A stretch of 64,000 nt of DNA, taken from the NCBI GenBank assembly GCA_005784505.1, contig VCAZ01000153.1, positions 790,501 through 854,500 of the forward strand, in the 5' to 3' direction. The DNA comes from Bagarius yarrelli. Taxonomy: Eukaryota; Chordata; Actinopteri; Siluriformes; Sisoridae. This document shows, piece after piece, positions 38,701-52,021 of this stretch (the first letter of the stretch is position 1; every line of letters starts with the position of its first letter). A program made the translations under genes and the position numbers. The notes beneath the pieces were generated by a model. That model worked only from the letters and a program-made list of their open reading frames with translations, did no database searches and was not told the DNA's origin.

Positions 38701-41369
38701 GAAAGAGACAGGTCCCTGGCTCAGCCTAGCTCTGAAAATGCCTCCTCGGTAATGCTCCCACCTGTGTTCAGGTATTTCAGCGGGTCAGCCTGGTATGCCT
38801 GGAAACCGCAATGGTGCGCAGGGCAGCACCAGTTTGGCTTGCTGCCTGGAATGCCCTTAGATGTCAATCTGCAGGCTTTGGTGAAGAGCGTTAAATGATG
38901 ATGAACTCTTAGAGGAGAGAAAGACTGCTTTTTTTTTACCTGGGGGTATCATCATCTAACCCTTCACTCTAAAACACATGATGGTTGAATAAATCAACAT
39001 TGTGGGTACAAAGATGGAAGAGGTGTATCATTTTTTTTTTAAGATTGGAATTTCTTGTCATAGAGATCGGAAAAAAAGAGGAAGGCTGATGATTCGTAGT
39101 GCTCACTCTCAGCGTTCTTAAGGGCACAAACTTCCCTCTCTAGGCTAAAATCATGCAAGCCATATACATTATACACACATTGCAGTGTCTGAAAACAGAG
39201 AAACATAAAGGTCTGTCCATTTCTCACCTGTTTATAATGTCGCAGGTGTGTGATCACATTACATCACTCACCAAGGTTATTTAACGCCAATTCTTCAAAT
39301 GCTTCACGGTCAAAAAAATTTGTTCAAAAGAATGTTCTCACAGCATTATTGACATGCAGCATCAAAATTAACTTTTGATTGGGAACTCTTAGTCCCATTC
39401 CACACCTTTCCACTTCCACTATAAAAGAAAGTTATAGCTTCCTGCCTCCCCAGCAAAAATATCCTGATAAGTAATATTCTTTTGCTCTTACTTGAAAGAA
39501 AATGTCTTGCTGCTTTAACCTTTAACCTTATTAAGAAAATAATACCCTCTTCCTCCTTCTCCTGTATATTATTATTATTATTATTATCCATTTAAAGTGC
39601 TATGCTCAATGTTTACTACTTGTAATCAGGGCAAATATATTGTTAATAACGAGAGTTAAATATATCCAGTAGGAGTTATGGACCAATTTAGAGAAAATTT
39701 TTATTAAGCAATTAGGCTAATCAGTTTTATAACTTATGATTATTGAGTCTCACTATCACAATGCTGTACAAAAAAGGCCATCTCTGGGCATTTCTGGTAA
39801 CATTATCTTGCTAGTTTCTTGTCTTGCCCAGCTCTTATTTCTTTTTAACTTCTACTTGTCTTTGTCAAAGCACTACCTTGTAATGTAGTCCAGAATTAGG
39901 ATGTGTATTTGGTCAGCTTGGGCATGAATAGGCCATACGAGCCAAGTATTTATTTATTTTGTTTTACACTAATTGGGTTCCTGGACAGCATATCCTTATT
40001 TCAGCTTTATGGAAATAAGTTGTTTGCACATTATGTTAGGTGCTGTGATGTAAAATGCAGCTTGAGAGCAGGAAGTGTTTTCTATATAGGAATCACTAGC
40101 AGAAATGTTTTGCATTGGTTATGGATGCTATAAATAGTTTTTATTTTGTCCCATAAGTTTCTCTCATAGGAAAAAAGGTTTTAATTAATTGACTGACAAA
40201 ATAGAAAAACGGTGGCTTGAAACCCTCTGTCTACTGTTGAGAGGAGCTGAGTCAGGCATTGCTCGTGTAACCACTTTGTCAAAGTTGAGAAAATGTTGCT
40301 TACCTATGCTATGTTTATGTTTATGTAAAGTTATCTTTTTCATACTTTAAAAAGTTAAACATGCGCAGTGACACCAGCTACACTTCTTTCGCCTCATATA
40401 TTCAGTGCATTTCTACTTTATATATTTATCTATTATAGATAAAACATATAACAGTTTAGCACTCTGACGTGGATGACTGGCATGGCAGAACCGGATTGTC
40501 AAATCTAAATTAACACCATAATTAAGAGCCATAATTTATTGAGGTTGCTGTGTCCTAAAGCACTGCGTTGGCAGGGATAACACAGCGGACTCTTGAGGAC
40601 ACTAAGAGACATCAGGCACCATGTACTGTGGCATGTACCTTTTCACCCCAGAGGGGTCTGTTCTGGTGTCTCTTATCCAAGGACCTCTTTACAGAGGTGT
40701 AAGCCGCAAGGAATCCAACCTCCATCATTAACAGAAATCTTTGGGTTTCCTAGTCGTGGGGCTAGTTCTCCTCTGGCCAGACAGTCCAGCAGGGTGTTCC
40801 ATGTTGCAGCAAAGGACTCATCTGGTTTTCATGGTCTTGTCAAGATAACCATCTATATAACAATGTGAGTTTAAGAAAATTTCTCTTATCACCATCTTTC
40901 CCCCTGCTTTATCCCTCTGCTACCTCATACTAAACACTTAGTATTAAATAATGTGTAGTATGGTCATTATGGAAAACTCTTTAGTGGGGAAATTTGTGTT
41001 AACCCCATTGTGGCGGTGGCTAGGAAAAGAAAGAAAGAAGAAATGGAGATTAATGTTTGTGATGAGGTAATATAATGGAAAACGGACAAGAAACTTGTAA
41101 GCTGATATGGAAAATCTTCAAATTGCGTGACTCAAGTACTGAATATTTTATCCACATCCGTGAGCACATTAACTTACCTTCACTAATATACAAGCAAATC
41201 TCTTTCCTAGTTCAGAACACCACAGTTAAAAATAAGTCAGATGGTGAGTATTGACAGCAGCTGCAGGCTTACTGTTATTTAAGCTCAATCATTTGGCTGG
41301 ATTCTATTACTCACTTTTGTAGGTTGTGTGAGCATTGAAAATGTTAATTTATTGATAGCTGACTGAAAC
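35711..41369. other. 5.7 kb of AT-rich intergenic DNA, nothing recognised
   Basis: Short frames (37141-37368, 38692-38898, 40593-40868, +) show no family resemblance or exon-like borders. A TTA/ATT run lies near 39566-39590. Confidence 0.45.
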
Positions 41370-42410
41370 TTTTATTGTCATTTCAACCATAAATAGCAGG
41401 CGCAGTGCACGCTCAAATGAAACTATAGTTCAACATAAAACTGCAAAAAAGAGCTACATAAACAATAACTATAGACTAAACAATAGACTATAGGGTAAAT
41501 TGTCCTAGCCACATTAAGTGCATATTGTGCAACTTGGTGCAAACAGTGCAAGACAAACATAAAAATAAAAATACTAAAAACTCTGCACAGTGCAAACAAA
41601 CAATGCAAAAACATTACTGGTGCTGTAAACATCACCAGTGTGTGTGAGTTTAAGGTAGTCCAGTTCTGGGTGTTGAAAAGCCTGATGGCTTTAGGGAAAA
41701 AACTGCTATACATTCGGTTTGTTAGGGCCTGAATGCTACGGTACCTTTTTACAGATGGCAGAACGGTCAAAGGTAAATGTGAGGAGTGTGTGGGGACTTT
41801 CACAATGTGGATGCAGCATGTGATGTAAATATAGGCCTACCTCAGCCATTAAAGAAAGTAGAGATGCTTCTGAGCTTTCTTGTGATTGGCTGAGAACTGT
41901 TGACTTTGGCACAGGAACTATAGTAGTTATTTGGAGGCATGTAGGAACAATGGCTCTGCTCAAGGAAATGTTGAAGATATCAATAAAGAATTTACTGGTT
42001 TAACTGTGCTTAAAGTTCTACTTACATCAGCCGTGGATAGACAGAGCATCTGGCCATTGAGGGGAGGGTTGGTCCAGAGTGTTGAAAACGTTTAGCGTAT
42101 GTGGGAGGGAGGCATCGCAATCACTACTATCTTTTTAGTATCTGGTGATCGTCTGGATGCTCCTCGTGCGCCGGGTGTCTCCACTGTCCTGGAAGTAGGT
42201 GTGGATTCTCTTGGCTTATGTGCACTTAATATTTCTGAAGGCTCGGGACAGATTGGCCCTTGCTGTTTTTAGGGATATCTTGTCTCTTGCTCTGCATGCA
42301 GACTCTTTGGACTTCAGCAGCTCATTTACTTTTGTGGTCATCCAAGGCTTCTGGTTTAAATCTGCGGTGATGTTTTTGGAGGCAGTCATACCATCAATGC
42401 ACATTTTAGT
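41370..42410 (-). mobile_element. Rex1/CR1-like LINE remnant with 3' end
   Basis: Reading the - strand from 42404: NQKPWMTTKVNELLKSKESA and ARANLSRAF (post-endonuclease linker), then about 41963 AIVPTCLQITTIVPVPK (pre-RT), then a jump over the entire RT core to about 41775 LPSVKRYRSIQALTNR and SSFFPKAIRLFN (C-terminal domain), then a 3' UTR with the family's ttattgtcatttcaacc motif near 41372. The family is the same as at 30667-32500. The catalytic RT block is absent. Confidence 0.75.
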
Positions 42411-43229
42411 GCAATGTCATTTTAGTCAAACTGTTAACAATAATTGGTGCATTTGTTTTGGATTCACCTCATGCGTATTTAGTCAATAGAAATCTGGTGG
42501 AGTGAGGACGGACTAAATACAACACACCTGAGCTGGGTAATCAGCAGGACAAAAATGGTAGACTGTGGTAGTTGTCATGTTTTATTACTTTTTATGTCTT
42601 TGTGAGTGATCAACAGACCATTTGTCTCTGACACTGGGGTGAGATATTTGGTAACATGCTTTTTATAGAGCTGGCAACTGCAAATACTGTGAATTACAGT
42701 GTGGCCTTAAAGCTATTGTAAGTTGATCTTACATTCTCTAATAAATTGCCTACCAATTAACTGCTCTGTAGTTTTGGCTTCTGTTTGCGGTTGTTAGTAT
42801 TGCCAAAATCTCTGCAGTTTTATCGGTCATTGGCCATGCTGCCAATGACCCTGACACAGCACTTGCCACAATACACATGCCAACTTGTCCTGTTTAAAAA
42901 TCAGCAGTCTTGATGCTTATATTTTCCATACAGAAAAAAATAGATAAGTTGGTACTTTATGTATTTTGGTACTTGCTTTGCATGTTGTGTATGCTATGAA
43001 AGTCCAGAAATATGATACAATGTAGGTATAGGTACGTTTGAACCTGTGTACCTAAATTTTCTATACAGAAAACTTGCTTTGTCTCTGTTCGTGAAAGTTG
43101 AGTACTCAACAAAGAGCCATTGTTAACACAAAAAGAAAGTACAGTATATGTGATATACTAAAAATATGTATAGTATTTTAGTCTATTTTTATAGACCTAA
43201 ATAGCAAAAATGTATTTATCTGTGTCAGT
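42411..43229. other. Intergenic DNA, nothing recognised
   Basis: AT-rich, with no coding or repeat signature seen. Confidence 0.4.
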
Positions 43230-43577
43230 CATTCTTTCATTCATCTTCTATACCTGCTTATACCCTGATTCGGGGTCACAGGGATCTGCTGGAGTCTATC
43301 CCAGCCGTCTCTGTACGGGTGAAAGCAGGAGGAGACACCGTGGACAGGTCACCAGTCTATCACATGGCCACACACACTCACGAAGATGGGCAATTTGGAA
43401 TCACTAATTAACCTAACATACATGTTTTTGGACTGTGGGAGGAAACCAGAGTACCCGGAGTAAACCCACGCATGCACAGGGAGAACATGCAAACTCCACA
43501 CAGAAAGACCCCTGCCTGGAAATTGAACACCGGATCTTCTTGCTGTGAGGAAACAGTGCTAACCACCGTGCTGCCCC
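43230..43577 (-). mobile_element. V-SINE (DANA-like), near full length
   Basis: On the - strand: head ggcagcacggtggttagcac, the B-box region, central block tgtgtggagtttgcatgttc, cacagtccaaaaacatgtat, the 3' block gggatagactccagcagatc and a tail of gaatgaaag repeats. No clean target-site duplication was found. Confidence 0.9.
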
Positions 43578-44705
43578 TTTTACAGTCAAATGACTCCAAA
43601 TGCATTAATGCATTACTGAATATGGAGACATGTAAAGCCAAAAATTATGAAATTTAGAGGTGTGTAGTCAATTCAACACAAACTGATGGACTGTTTAGAA
43701 AAAACCTGTTTGAGTCAGATGATCAACATTGAAGTGCTATAAATAGTAACAGCACATGTTGAGTCAGACAAAATGGTAATAAATGACTTACTTGGTTTTC
43801 AGATTTTTATGGTTTTACTAGGTCAGTGATAACATGTTTTAGAGTCTGACCTTCTTAGTCTTAAGCAAGGTACCAGAGTCAACACGTGAGATTTAAGGTG
43901 GTATCTTTTACCTAGATCTTTACAACCATTTCGGAGGAGCAGGCGGTGCACTTTCAGTAAACAGCCAATTTTGAACAACTGCAATCCCAAAGACTGCGGC
44001 AGTGTGTGGAGCAAAGCCTGGGGAAAGTGAGTCATCATATCAGAGCATTTTGTGAATTCTTTTGCCTCCTAATGCATACTGCAAATCAGTCATGCATTTT
44101 GATAGTGTTTATGTAGATTTAACTATTATGTTTCCTGAGTCTCAGATGTTCTGTCGGAACTAAATATCTTAATCATCTATAAATCTTTACCTCAAACCCA
44201 GTATGATGGTATAAGTGTAGGGGAAACTGTACTATTTGGACCAGAGGTTGATTGTGTTGGCTACAGTGCCAGTGGTGTTGAAATAAGGGAATTTGAGCGC
44301 TTTCTATTAAAGAATTGTAAAGCTATCGGCTGACTCTGCTTTTGAAGTGAGTACTTTGATCTGATTGTCTGTCAGTCCTATTTTAGAACCTCTAATTCGA
44401 GTAATTTGGATATGGAAATTCAAAAAAAAAAATGAACACATTGCATGTTTCAAACCGATAAAAAATGTGATCCATGGTGCTCATTGCTCCTACTAATACA
44501 GAGGCCTATGGGTAATGAAGAAAGTGTTTTTATTGAACATTTCATAAGTTGTTTTAACCTTTTATATCCATTGGAAAGAGACGAGTGTTACTTATTTTTC
44601 TAAAAATAAACATTAGTGTTGATTTGGAAGGTCCGAATATTTAATATTTTACTTGAGCTGATACTCATTTGATTATATGAGAAAATATTTTTAAAATAGA
44701 GATAG
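43578..44705. other. Intergenic DNA between two oppositely oriented V-SINEs
   Basis: AT-rich with no coding signal. The short - strand frame at 43823-44038 has no family match. Confidence 0.4.
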
Positions 44706-45113
44706 TAACTTTATCTGGAGGGCAGCACGGTGGCTTAGTGGCTAGCACTGTTGGAGTGCTAAATAAATGCTCCTCACAGCAGGGAGGCCCGGGTTCAATT
44801 CCTGGCCAGGGGGTCTTTCTGTGTGGAGTTTGCATGTTCTCCCCATGTTCGTGTGGGTTTACTCTGGGTTCTCCAGTTTCCTTCCACAGTCCAAAAACAT
44901 GTATGTTAGGTTGATTGGTGATTCTAAATTGCCCATAGGAGTGAGTGAGTGTGTGTATGTGTGGCCCTGCGATGGACTGGCAACCTGTCCAGGGTGTACC
45001 CCTCCTGCCCTTCGCCCTTGCAGAGGCGGCTGGGATAGACTCCAGCAGATCCCCGTGACCCCGAATTAGGGAATAAGCGGGTATAGAAAATGAATGAATT
45101 AACTTTATCTGGA
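44706..45113 (+). mobile_element. V-SINE with perfect 14-bp target-site duplication
   Basis: The element (44720-45099) is flanked by identical copies of taactttatctgga (44706-44719 and 45100-45113), the product of target-primed reverse transcription. It has a tRNA-like head (ggcagcacggtggcttagtg, gggttcaattcc), the full central block (tgtgtggagtttgcatgttc) and 3' block (gggatagactccagcagatc), and ends in gaaaatgaatgaa. The head carries about 19 extra bases (tgctaaataaatgc) between the A- and B-box regions. The perfect duplication makes it the youngest-looking insertion here. Confidence 0.95.
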
Positions 45114-48100
45114 TAAATTCAACAATGAAACTACAGTTTAGTTACAGGATTATAAACCATTCACCCTCAGTTAGTGGAGAGCATACAATACATTTTATAA
45201 ACAGATGTCTATTCTTATATTATACTTATATATTTAGTGTTGTTAGAATGTGCTAAATGTAATTGGTCAGTACATGCTAAAAATCTTTATTTTAGCATCT
45301 ATGGTCATAACAGCAATGCATCTATGCTCATCATAGTCTTGATACAATCTTTGTAAAAATATTTTGACAAGAATTTGTATTGTCTATGCTAAAAAATACA
45401 ATCCAAAAACATGTATATTAATGGATTAAAATGTAATGATAGACCATATATTTGTTTATATATTTTTCTCTTAGTAACAACTACCACTTTTAGGTATTTG
45501 GTCCACCTAACTGTTTGGTCAGTAAGATAAAAAATTAAAGAACACATGGGGAGAATGTGTATAAAAATCCAGTCAGTTATCAGGATCTAGCCCAATACTA
45601 TAAACTTGTGAGGGAAACCTTGTTATACTTGGTAAGCAATAATGATCCTCACATAATCTCTGCAATATTAATATCAATGAAAACAAGTACATAGGGTTTC
45701 ATTGGAAAAATCTTTTTTATTATTGTTTCACCTATTTTTTTCTTCACTAAAACCATTAAATTTTAAGAAAATGGTTGCTGAAACCAATGGCATTAATAAA
45801 TATAATGAGATTCTGTGATTTGGATATAGTATGTTTCCCAGCAGCACAAGTCTTGTGGCTTTTTTCCCACCAGGTTTTATATGTTCTTTGTGACTTTTAT
45901 GAGCACACTGAGACCAGCACACATTTCATAATTTCTGTACAACCAACACTCAGCGGTGGGTAGGCATACTTGAAAATAAACTATTCCTGTTGTTTGCATG
46001 TTACAATCAGCCATGCTTGAGTGGTCATATTACCTCTGAATACTGGCAGTTAGGTCTGGTTCTTCTGAGAGAGGAATTTGCTGCGTTTTCAGGGTCAGGT
46101 GAGGTAACAAAATAGGTTTTTTTTGTATTTGTTTTTTGATATTTTTTTCAGAACAAAATTTAGATCCATATCTACTAGATCATCTCAGTAGGGGGTACTC
46201 TGCTGAGATTTTTATTTAGGTAATTAAAAAAATTACTTTAAAGGAGTAGTATGTAGAAGAATTACAACTGAAGGCCAAGTGGAAAATAAATATTTTTATG
46301 ACTAATGTGTACATGCTTTTATGACTTTTTCTCTGATTTCTTTAAACTTACTTCTTTATTAGACACAAAAGTGAGTTGTTTAATTTCTCTTGATATTTAG
46401 AGCACATTCCAAGCATCAATCGATGACATGGAGACCTGCAAAAGTACCTGTAATATAGGCAGAGGTGGTACTAACAGTTAGGTCAGGTCAGGTCAGGTCA
46501 AGAGATTCATTGTCATTATACTATATCTGTGAACGTATACTGAAAGGAATTATTAGTATATGTTCCAAAATTTTGGAAGGAGGGGTCAACTATATGTGTC
46601 AAATGTATACTTTTGCGTCTAATTTGTGAACTTATATATCTTACATGCTTGGGTCACAGCATCTACGATAACATATTCTTCCTGAAATTCTTGAACTGGG
46701 AAAAACTGGAAGATTATTTTTTTTGGATGCTACTACACAGGAATCTAAAAGTACACAGGATGCCTGTGCTGATGAATAATTTAAGAATAACTTAATCTAC
46801 AAAACCTTATTATAATCAGTACTTAACCTAATGCATAATGAAAATAAGTACAAGTATATTCTTGTTAGGTCTATGCTAGGTCGAAGCATTTTCAGAAGCC
46901 CATGTTTCCTAAATTACTAATTGGATACTGACAATAGAAAAGAAAAAGTATGCATCCTAAACACAGCTCAGAAGGAAAAAAAAGATTTTTTGGATAAAAC
47001 CTAAAAGAAATAAAATTCTTTTCTCTTTTTTTTTCAATGAAATTTTCAGATAGTTGTCACTGATGCCTCTTTGAATTCAGGCCTTTAACACCTTTTCTTA
47101 ATAAAATACATCACTAGGCCTCAGACTATCCTGACCTGACCCTAAGTCTGTAGCTGTTTTTAAGCTGCTTGCATGGTGCCTTGTTAAATGAACTTGTTGA
47201 ACCCCTCTGAGGTATGTTTTTGGGCAATGACCTAAGTTGATCCTGTCAAGGAAATTATACCGAGCATTAAATGGTAATCTGAAATGAGCTTCACAAAGGA
47301 AACAAATGATATTAATAGTCACAACAATATCTTTTTGCCTGAATCATGGCCAAAAGAACATTATTGTTTTATAACCTGATTGGCCAGCGCCATTTAATTT
47401 GGTTTTAAAACATTCAAAAGAGGCAAAGAGGTCCACACGAAGGCATGCTGCTTGGGAGAGCAAATATCTTGGATCTGTACATTTTTCCGCAGCCGATTAG
47501 TGAGTCAAAACAAGACACTTAATAGAGAAAGAGTGATCAGGTAGCACTGGATGGAAACAGCATTGTTCTGGTCCTTAACCCTAATAGCTATAATGTTTCT
47601 ATTACTAAAATGTGAATTGGGCCCAGACCTCTCAGCAAACTTCACCACCAGAGAGAGGTTTGATCTTAATGTAGACCTCAAACTCGCTTCTAACCTGTCT
47701 TTCTCTGCTCCTTTTGGCCTCCTTATTGACAAGCCTTTAGAGGTATGAAAGGAAATCAAATTGAATAAAAAAGTCCTAAAGGCAGAAAAATAAGTCATTA
47801 AAAATTACTATGCAATCATTTTGTACTATAAAAATATGGTCTACATTTGTTTTTGATTATTCCTATTAGACATTATGTGAGGCAAAACACTTGGTAAGAC
47901 TTGTTTTTCATAAATCATTTTTTTTTTAAAGTGCCAAGATTGATTGCGTGTACATGTGGTATGCGCATGCCAATGTGATGTGCTTGAGTGCTACTTCCTC
48001 TTCAAATTCCTGTCACTACTCTGCCTGGCAGGGCATGTCACGGAACAAAGATGATAGGGTAGTGTTAGAATTGCAGTACTCACTGATCAGAAAACAAGTG

Positions 48101-50384
48101 GAGAGCTTAAATGGTCTCGTGAGTGGCTGGAATAAACAGTCTAGCGTGTATAAACTTTGAAGAGAGAAGGCTAAATCCCGATAAAGATCCGATGGACGAA
48201 GGTAAACTATATACAGAATGGCTATTTCTCACATCGGTTCAGCGCATGGATCATCACAGAGAAATGCAAACAAGTGCTGGATGTTCAGGCTGCTACAGAC
48301 TGCAGCACAGATGTGAGCCCAGAGCTAGCAGTGTGTCGCATGCAAGATGACCCAAGCTGAAATGCGCTCACTGTAAAAGTGTTTTTTATGCATGGGCTTT
48401 ACTTGAATGCCTTGTTTGAACATAAAGTCAGCTGATTATTTTGTATTGTCCTGTTTAGCATATTGAATTAATTCGGAAAGTCATGCCATCATTTTCCATC
48501 AATGAAGTTTAATTGGCAAAAGGCCATCACTGCATGTTACCTGCATAAATATATCTGTATATCACTATTACAAACACACTGTAAATGACAGCCACACTTT
48601 TACACAAGAGCAATAGGCAAAAAAATGCGTAGTGACAACAAAAAGTAAACATGACATAAGTTGCACAGCAACTGATTTATTAAAGCTGGGAAACAGTGTG
48701 CCTTTCATTAGTGTGATTGGCTCATCCTGTTTTATTCCTCTAGTCCAGAGTGTGGATTCAAGGGAGGCTACAATGAGCCTGGAGATCCTGACTCATATCA
48801 GTTTTCTTTGGTAATGTTTAAAATTTGATCAAAGGGTTTAATGTGAGGTCTGTAGCACAAGGCCACCCTTGCTTTTTGAGTTGTTGTGAAGGATGCAGAG
48901 TTTGTCTGACTATGAGTGTTCCATTCATTTTTTTTTCTTTTGAGATCAAAGCAATTTGTGATCTCTACACTAGTGACAAATTCTATTAAAATGGTAATTG
49001 TTCCACAATAGAATAGCTGTTTGGAGACTATAAAATATTAGAAATCTAAAAGGAACATTGCAAAAATTAATTGAATAATACATCATCACTGTATAGGGCC
49101 ATTGTATTATCCTTACTTTTATTATACTGTAAATGTGTGGTCAATAAGCAGCATCCATAAAGACTTTATTTATTATAGACTTTAGATATGTTTAATCTTA
49201 CTGTATTTAAACTTAACTCTTTTCTGATTGGTTGGCTTCAAAACCAGTATCCACTAAGATCACACGCATGTCCTGAGAAGGGAAACTCAGATGTTTTCTA
49301 GACTGCAAAATGATGGAAATGGAAACAGGATACTGTGTTTTACTCACTAGTGATTCTTGCACTTCTCGGGGGCCATTGTTGAAAAATGGCGTAATGGTGA
49401 ACAGACGAAAAATAGACTAAGCACAATTAGGGGCACATTCCAGATGTTTCTATAAATACTCACAGAGTTTCCTCTCTCCGTCTGTCATTCTCGTTACAAC
49501 ACTGGAAAATCGGCCTGCTGTCAAGACTCAAGAAGCAACTATAACAGTGGATTTCAGTTACTATAGACTTAGTGTGAAAATAAAATTTAGATTATTAGAA
49601 CATTGTAGTTGTGTCAGATCAGAAGTGTTTATACCTGGATGAGCAGATTATAGTGTGAGGGGGTGCAGAGCCTAGGACTCTCCGTCCTAACAGCTCATGA
49701 CGAATGTTTTTCTTTTGCTTTGATAATGCAAAATAATTGTACTAGTTATGCAGCAAGTCTCAAAAGAAACAAGGTGTGACAGTTGAATTAACAAATTTTT
49801 CCCTAAAAGCTTTTTGTTTTTAGTTCTTACTGCATTATTTATATACACTGTTGTGGCGGTAATAAAAAAACACTAATGAAAACTTTTCAGTGAGGTGCTG
49901 CAGCAGCTACTGTATTTTCTCACGCGGATACGTGCTTGTGCACTTTTTCGACAGTTTTTTAAAATAAGTTTGATTACAAGAATTACTACAAAGTAAATCA
50001 GTAGCAAAACTTGAAAACTTGCTGATTTATATGTGTATGTCATAACTTGTCATATTAATATTTGTATTTTTAGGTTAAAATTTACACTGACTTTACAGCC
50101 ATAAGTTGCCATTTACAACCTCTCAAATCTGCAAAACAAGTTCAGATCCTAGCGCTTTGACTTTTGCTAATCTTTATGCGATATTCCTGAAGCAAAACTT
50201 ACTTGTGCACTTATGAATGCATTCAGATTATTAGTTTTATATTACATTAAAAGAGTTGCAAAGTTACTGGTTGGAGCCAGCTAATGAAATGGGATGTTTT
50301 GCATGTAATAACATCACTACACAGAGCAGCTTATGCCCTTTTGGTGGCCCACAGTGTTGGCAGATTGGGCTACTAAAAAATCAG
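45114..50384. other. 5.3 kb of intergenic DNA, nothing firmly recognised
   Basis: Contains four tandem ggtca units (46481-46500) followed by a LINE-tail-like agattcattgtcattata. Short frames at 47505-47798 on both strands and at 47948-48350 are not recognised. Confidence 0.4.
46481..46500. repeat. Short tandem repeat (GGTCA)4
   Basis: Four perfect 5-bp units. With the preceding A they give four overlapping AGGTCA hexamers. Confidence 0.9.
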
Positions 50385-50950
50385 CCCTCATTAACCCTGA
50401 AAAAACTTAATCCACATCAGGCCTGGTGGGGTCTCTTCTTCACCCGCTTCCATTTTACCCTCTCCTACTGCCCTGGGACAAAGAACTGCGGCTCGAATGT
50501 TCTATACCTTTTCCATGTGCTTAAAGAATCCCAGGCTAAGTATGGGTTCAGGGTTGTGGTCGGTTTTTATCCATGCAGGTTCCCTCAAGAAACTACCCAC
50601 CACAATGGAAACGACCGAAATGCTTTCCACCAGGTTTTCAGAAACAGTCTTAGGCAGTCACGCCCCAATTACCAACCCGGACAAAAGGTCTGGCTCAAAC
50701 CCGGTATTGTATCTATTCCCACAGTACAAAATTAATCACACATTCCATAAATCACCACTGAAACCTTTTTACTAACCTGTGTTACTTCTCTCCACAGAGC
50801 CAGGTAGCGATGACAATTTCTCTCTCCCGGTGGTCCTAGATGACACCGTGCCTAACCCTATGTTCACAGATCTGTGGCAGTCATATCGAGTATCTGGTCA
50901 ATTGGGAGGGTTATGGCCATAGCAATTCAGAATGGCAAACCGAGATATTG
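50385..50950 (+). mobile_element. Ty3/gypsy fragment ending in a chromodomain (chromovirus type)
   Basis: Opens with the end of RNase H (GLFFTRFHFTLSYCPGTKN, near 50434-50490), which follows a deletion of most of the upstream domain. It jumps to the integrase C-terminal region (PNYQPGQKVWLKPG, about 50665-50706; a trace of HTFHKSPLKPFY) and then EPGSDDNFSLPVVLDDTV. At 50888-50914 it reads EYLVNWEGY, then GHSNSEW, the hallmark of the integrase-linked chromodomain. Frameshifts and stops throughout. No LTR detected. Confidence 0.8.
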
Positions 50951-52021
50951 GTCTATTTACACAGACCAACATGGTAAAAGTGCATGCTAAATTTTTTTCT
51001 GTCAGGCCAAAGGTAATGACAGAACTTTGCCCAGTTGTAACAGCATCTTTGCAGGTGTGCATGTAAAGCTAAGATCTTGCTTTCCATCTTAAAAACCCAG
51101 CAAATTGGCGCAATCTTCCAGGCAATAGAATTAGGTTTTGAGAAGAAGGGCCATACATAAAAAACAACTTCAAACACCTTGATTGTATAGAAAACTGCAG
51201 CTGTGCCAAGAGTAGAGAAGGTCTTCTTCAAAAACAGCTAAGCCTTAAAGGTCAGAAAGTTTTTATTCCCTTGGTTTTGAAAAAATAAAAAAAATATTAC
51301 ACCTTTTTGCAGTCATAAAATATCTAAAGTAGGACTATTAATTAAATGGCCTCCAGGATACTTTCCTTTAATAAATTGGAGAACCGTGTTCTAAACAAAG
51401 GGCTGTTTAATTATTTAAAGTTCCTGGACTGTAGTCATCGAATAACACTCTGGAAGTTAAAGGTTAATGCGCTGCCCTTCAGTGTTGTGGAACTCCAGTG
51501 AGTGAAATACCAGAGCTAATTAAAAACATAGACACATTTTTAGATACACATTTCAAAAACATATTCTGGACTCTAGCTTTTCCCAGCATTCAGTTAGTGT
51601 TAGACAGATCTGCGCACATGAACAGGCCAAGTTAATGAGAAAGGAAAATATTACGTGACACATTGCGATTCGTGAGGCAGGACAGAGAACTTACGGTCAA
51701 ACGTGTTTTCCTGTAATTTCAGAAGCTCAAGTAGCGTGTGCCTTATTGATGATTCATGTTTTCACTGTTTCAGATTTGATTACCCTGTTTTGTTTGGATG
51801 TTTTGTTGATGCTGCTGTTGACTTTTTTTTTTTTTTTTTTTTTTACTTTTGTTCATTCTTTTCGAGTTGACCAGAAAATGTGGTTCACAAATGACGAAAC
51901 TCTGCAGTAGGTCCTTTCCGGAACAGGGGTAAAAGACTCGGCCAATAGGTCCTTGAGTTTCCACCGCATAACAACAATGTTTGAATTCGTCTAATCGGGG
52001 GTATTTAGGCTAAGTAAACTA
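50951..52021. other. Intergenic DNA with a T22 run
   Basis: The homopolymer T tract lies at 51823-51844. The rest shows no recognisable element or gene. Confidence 0.45.

Noticed and set aside
38692..38898. 68-codon + strand frame in moderately GC-rich DNA
   Set aside because: It looked exon-like at first, but no acceptor/donor pair, known domain or continuation could be found.
40593..40868. 91-codon + strand frame
   Set aside because: No recognisable domain. It ends in AT-rich sequence without exon borders.
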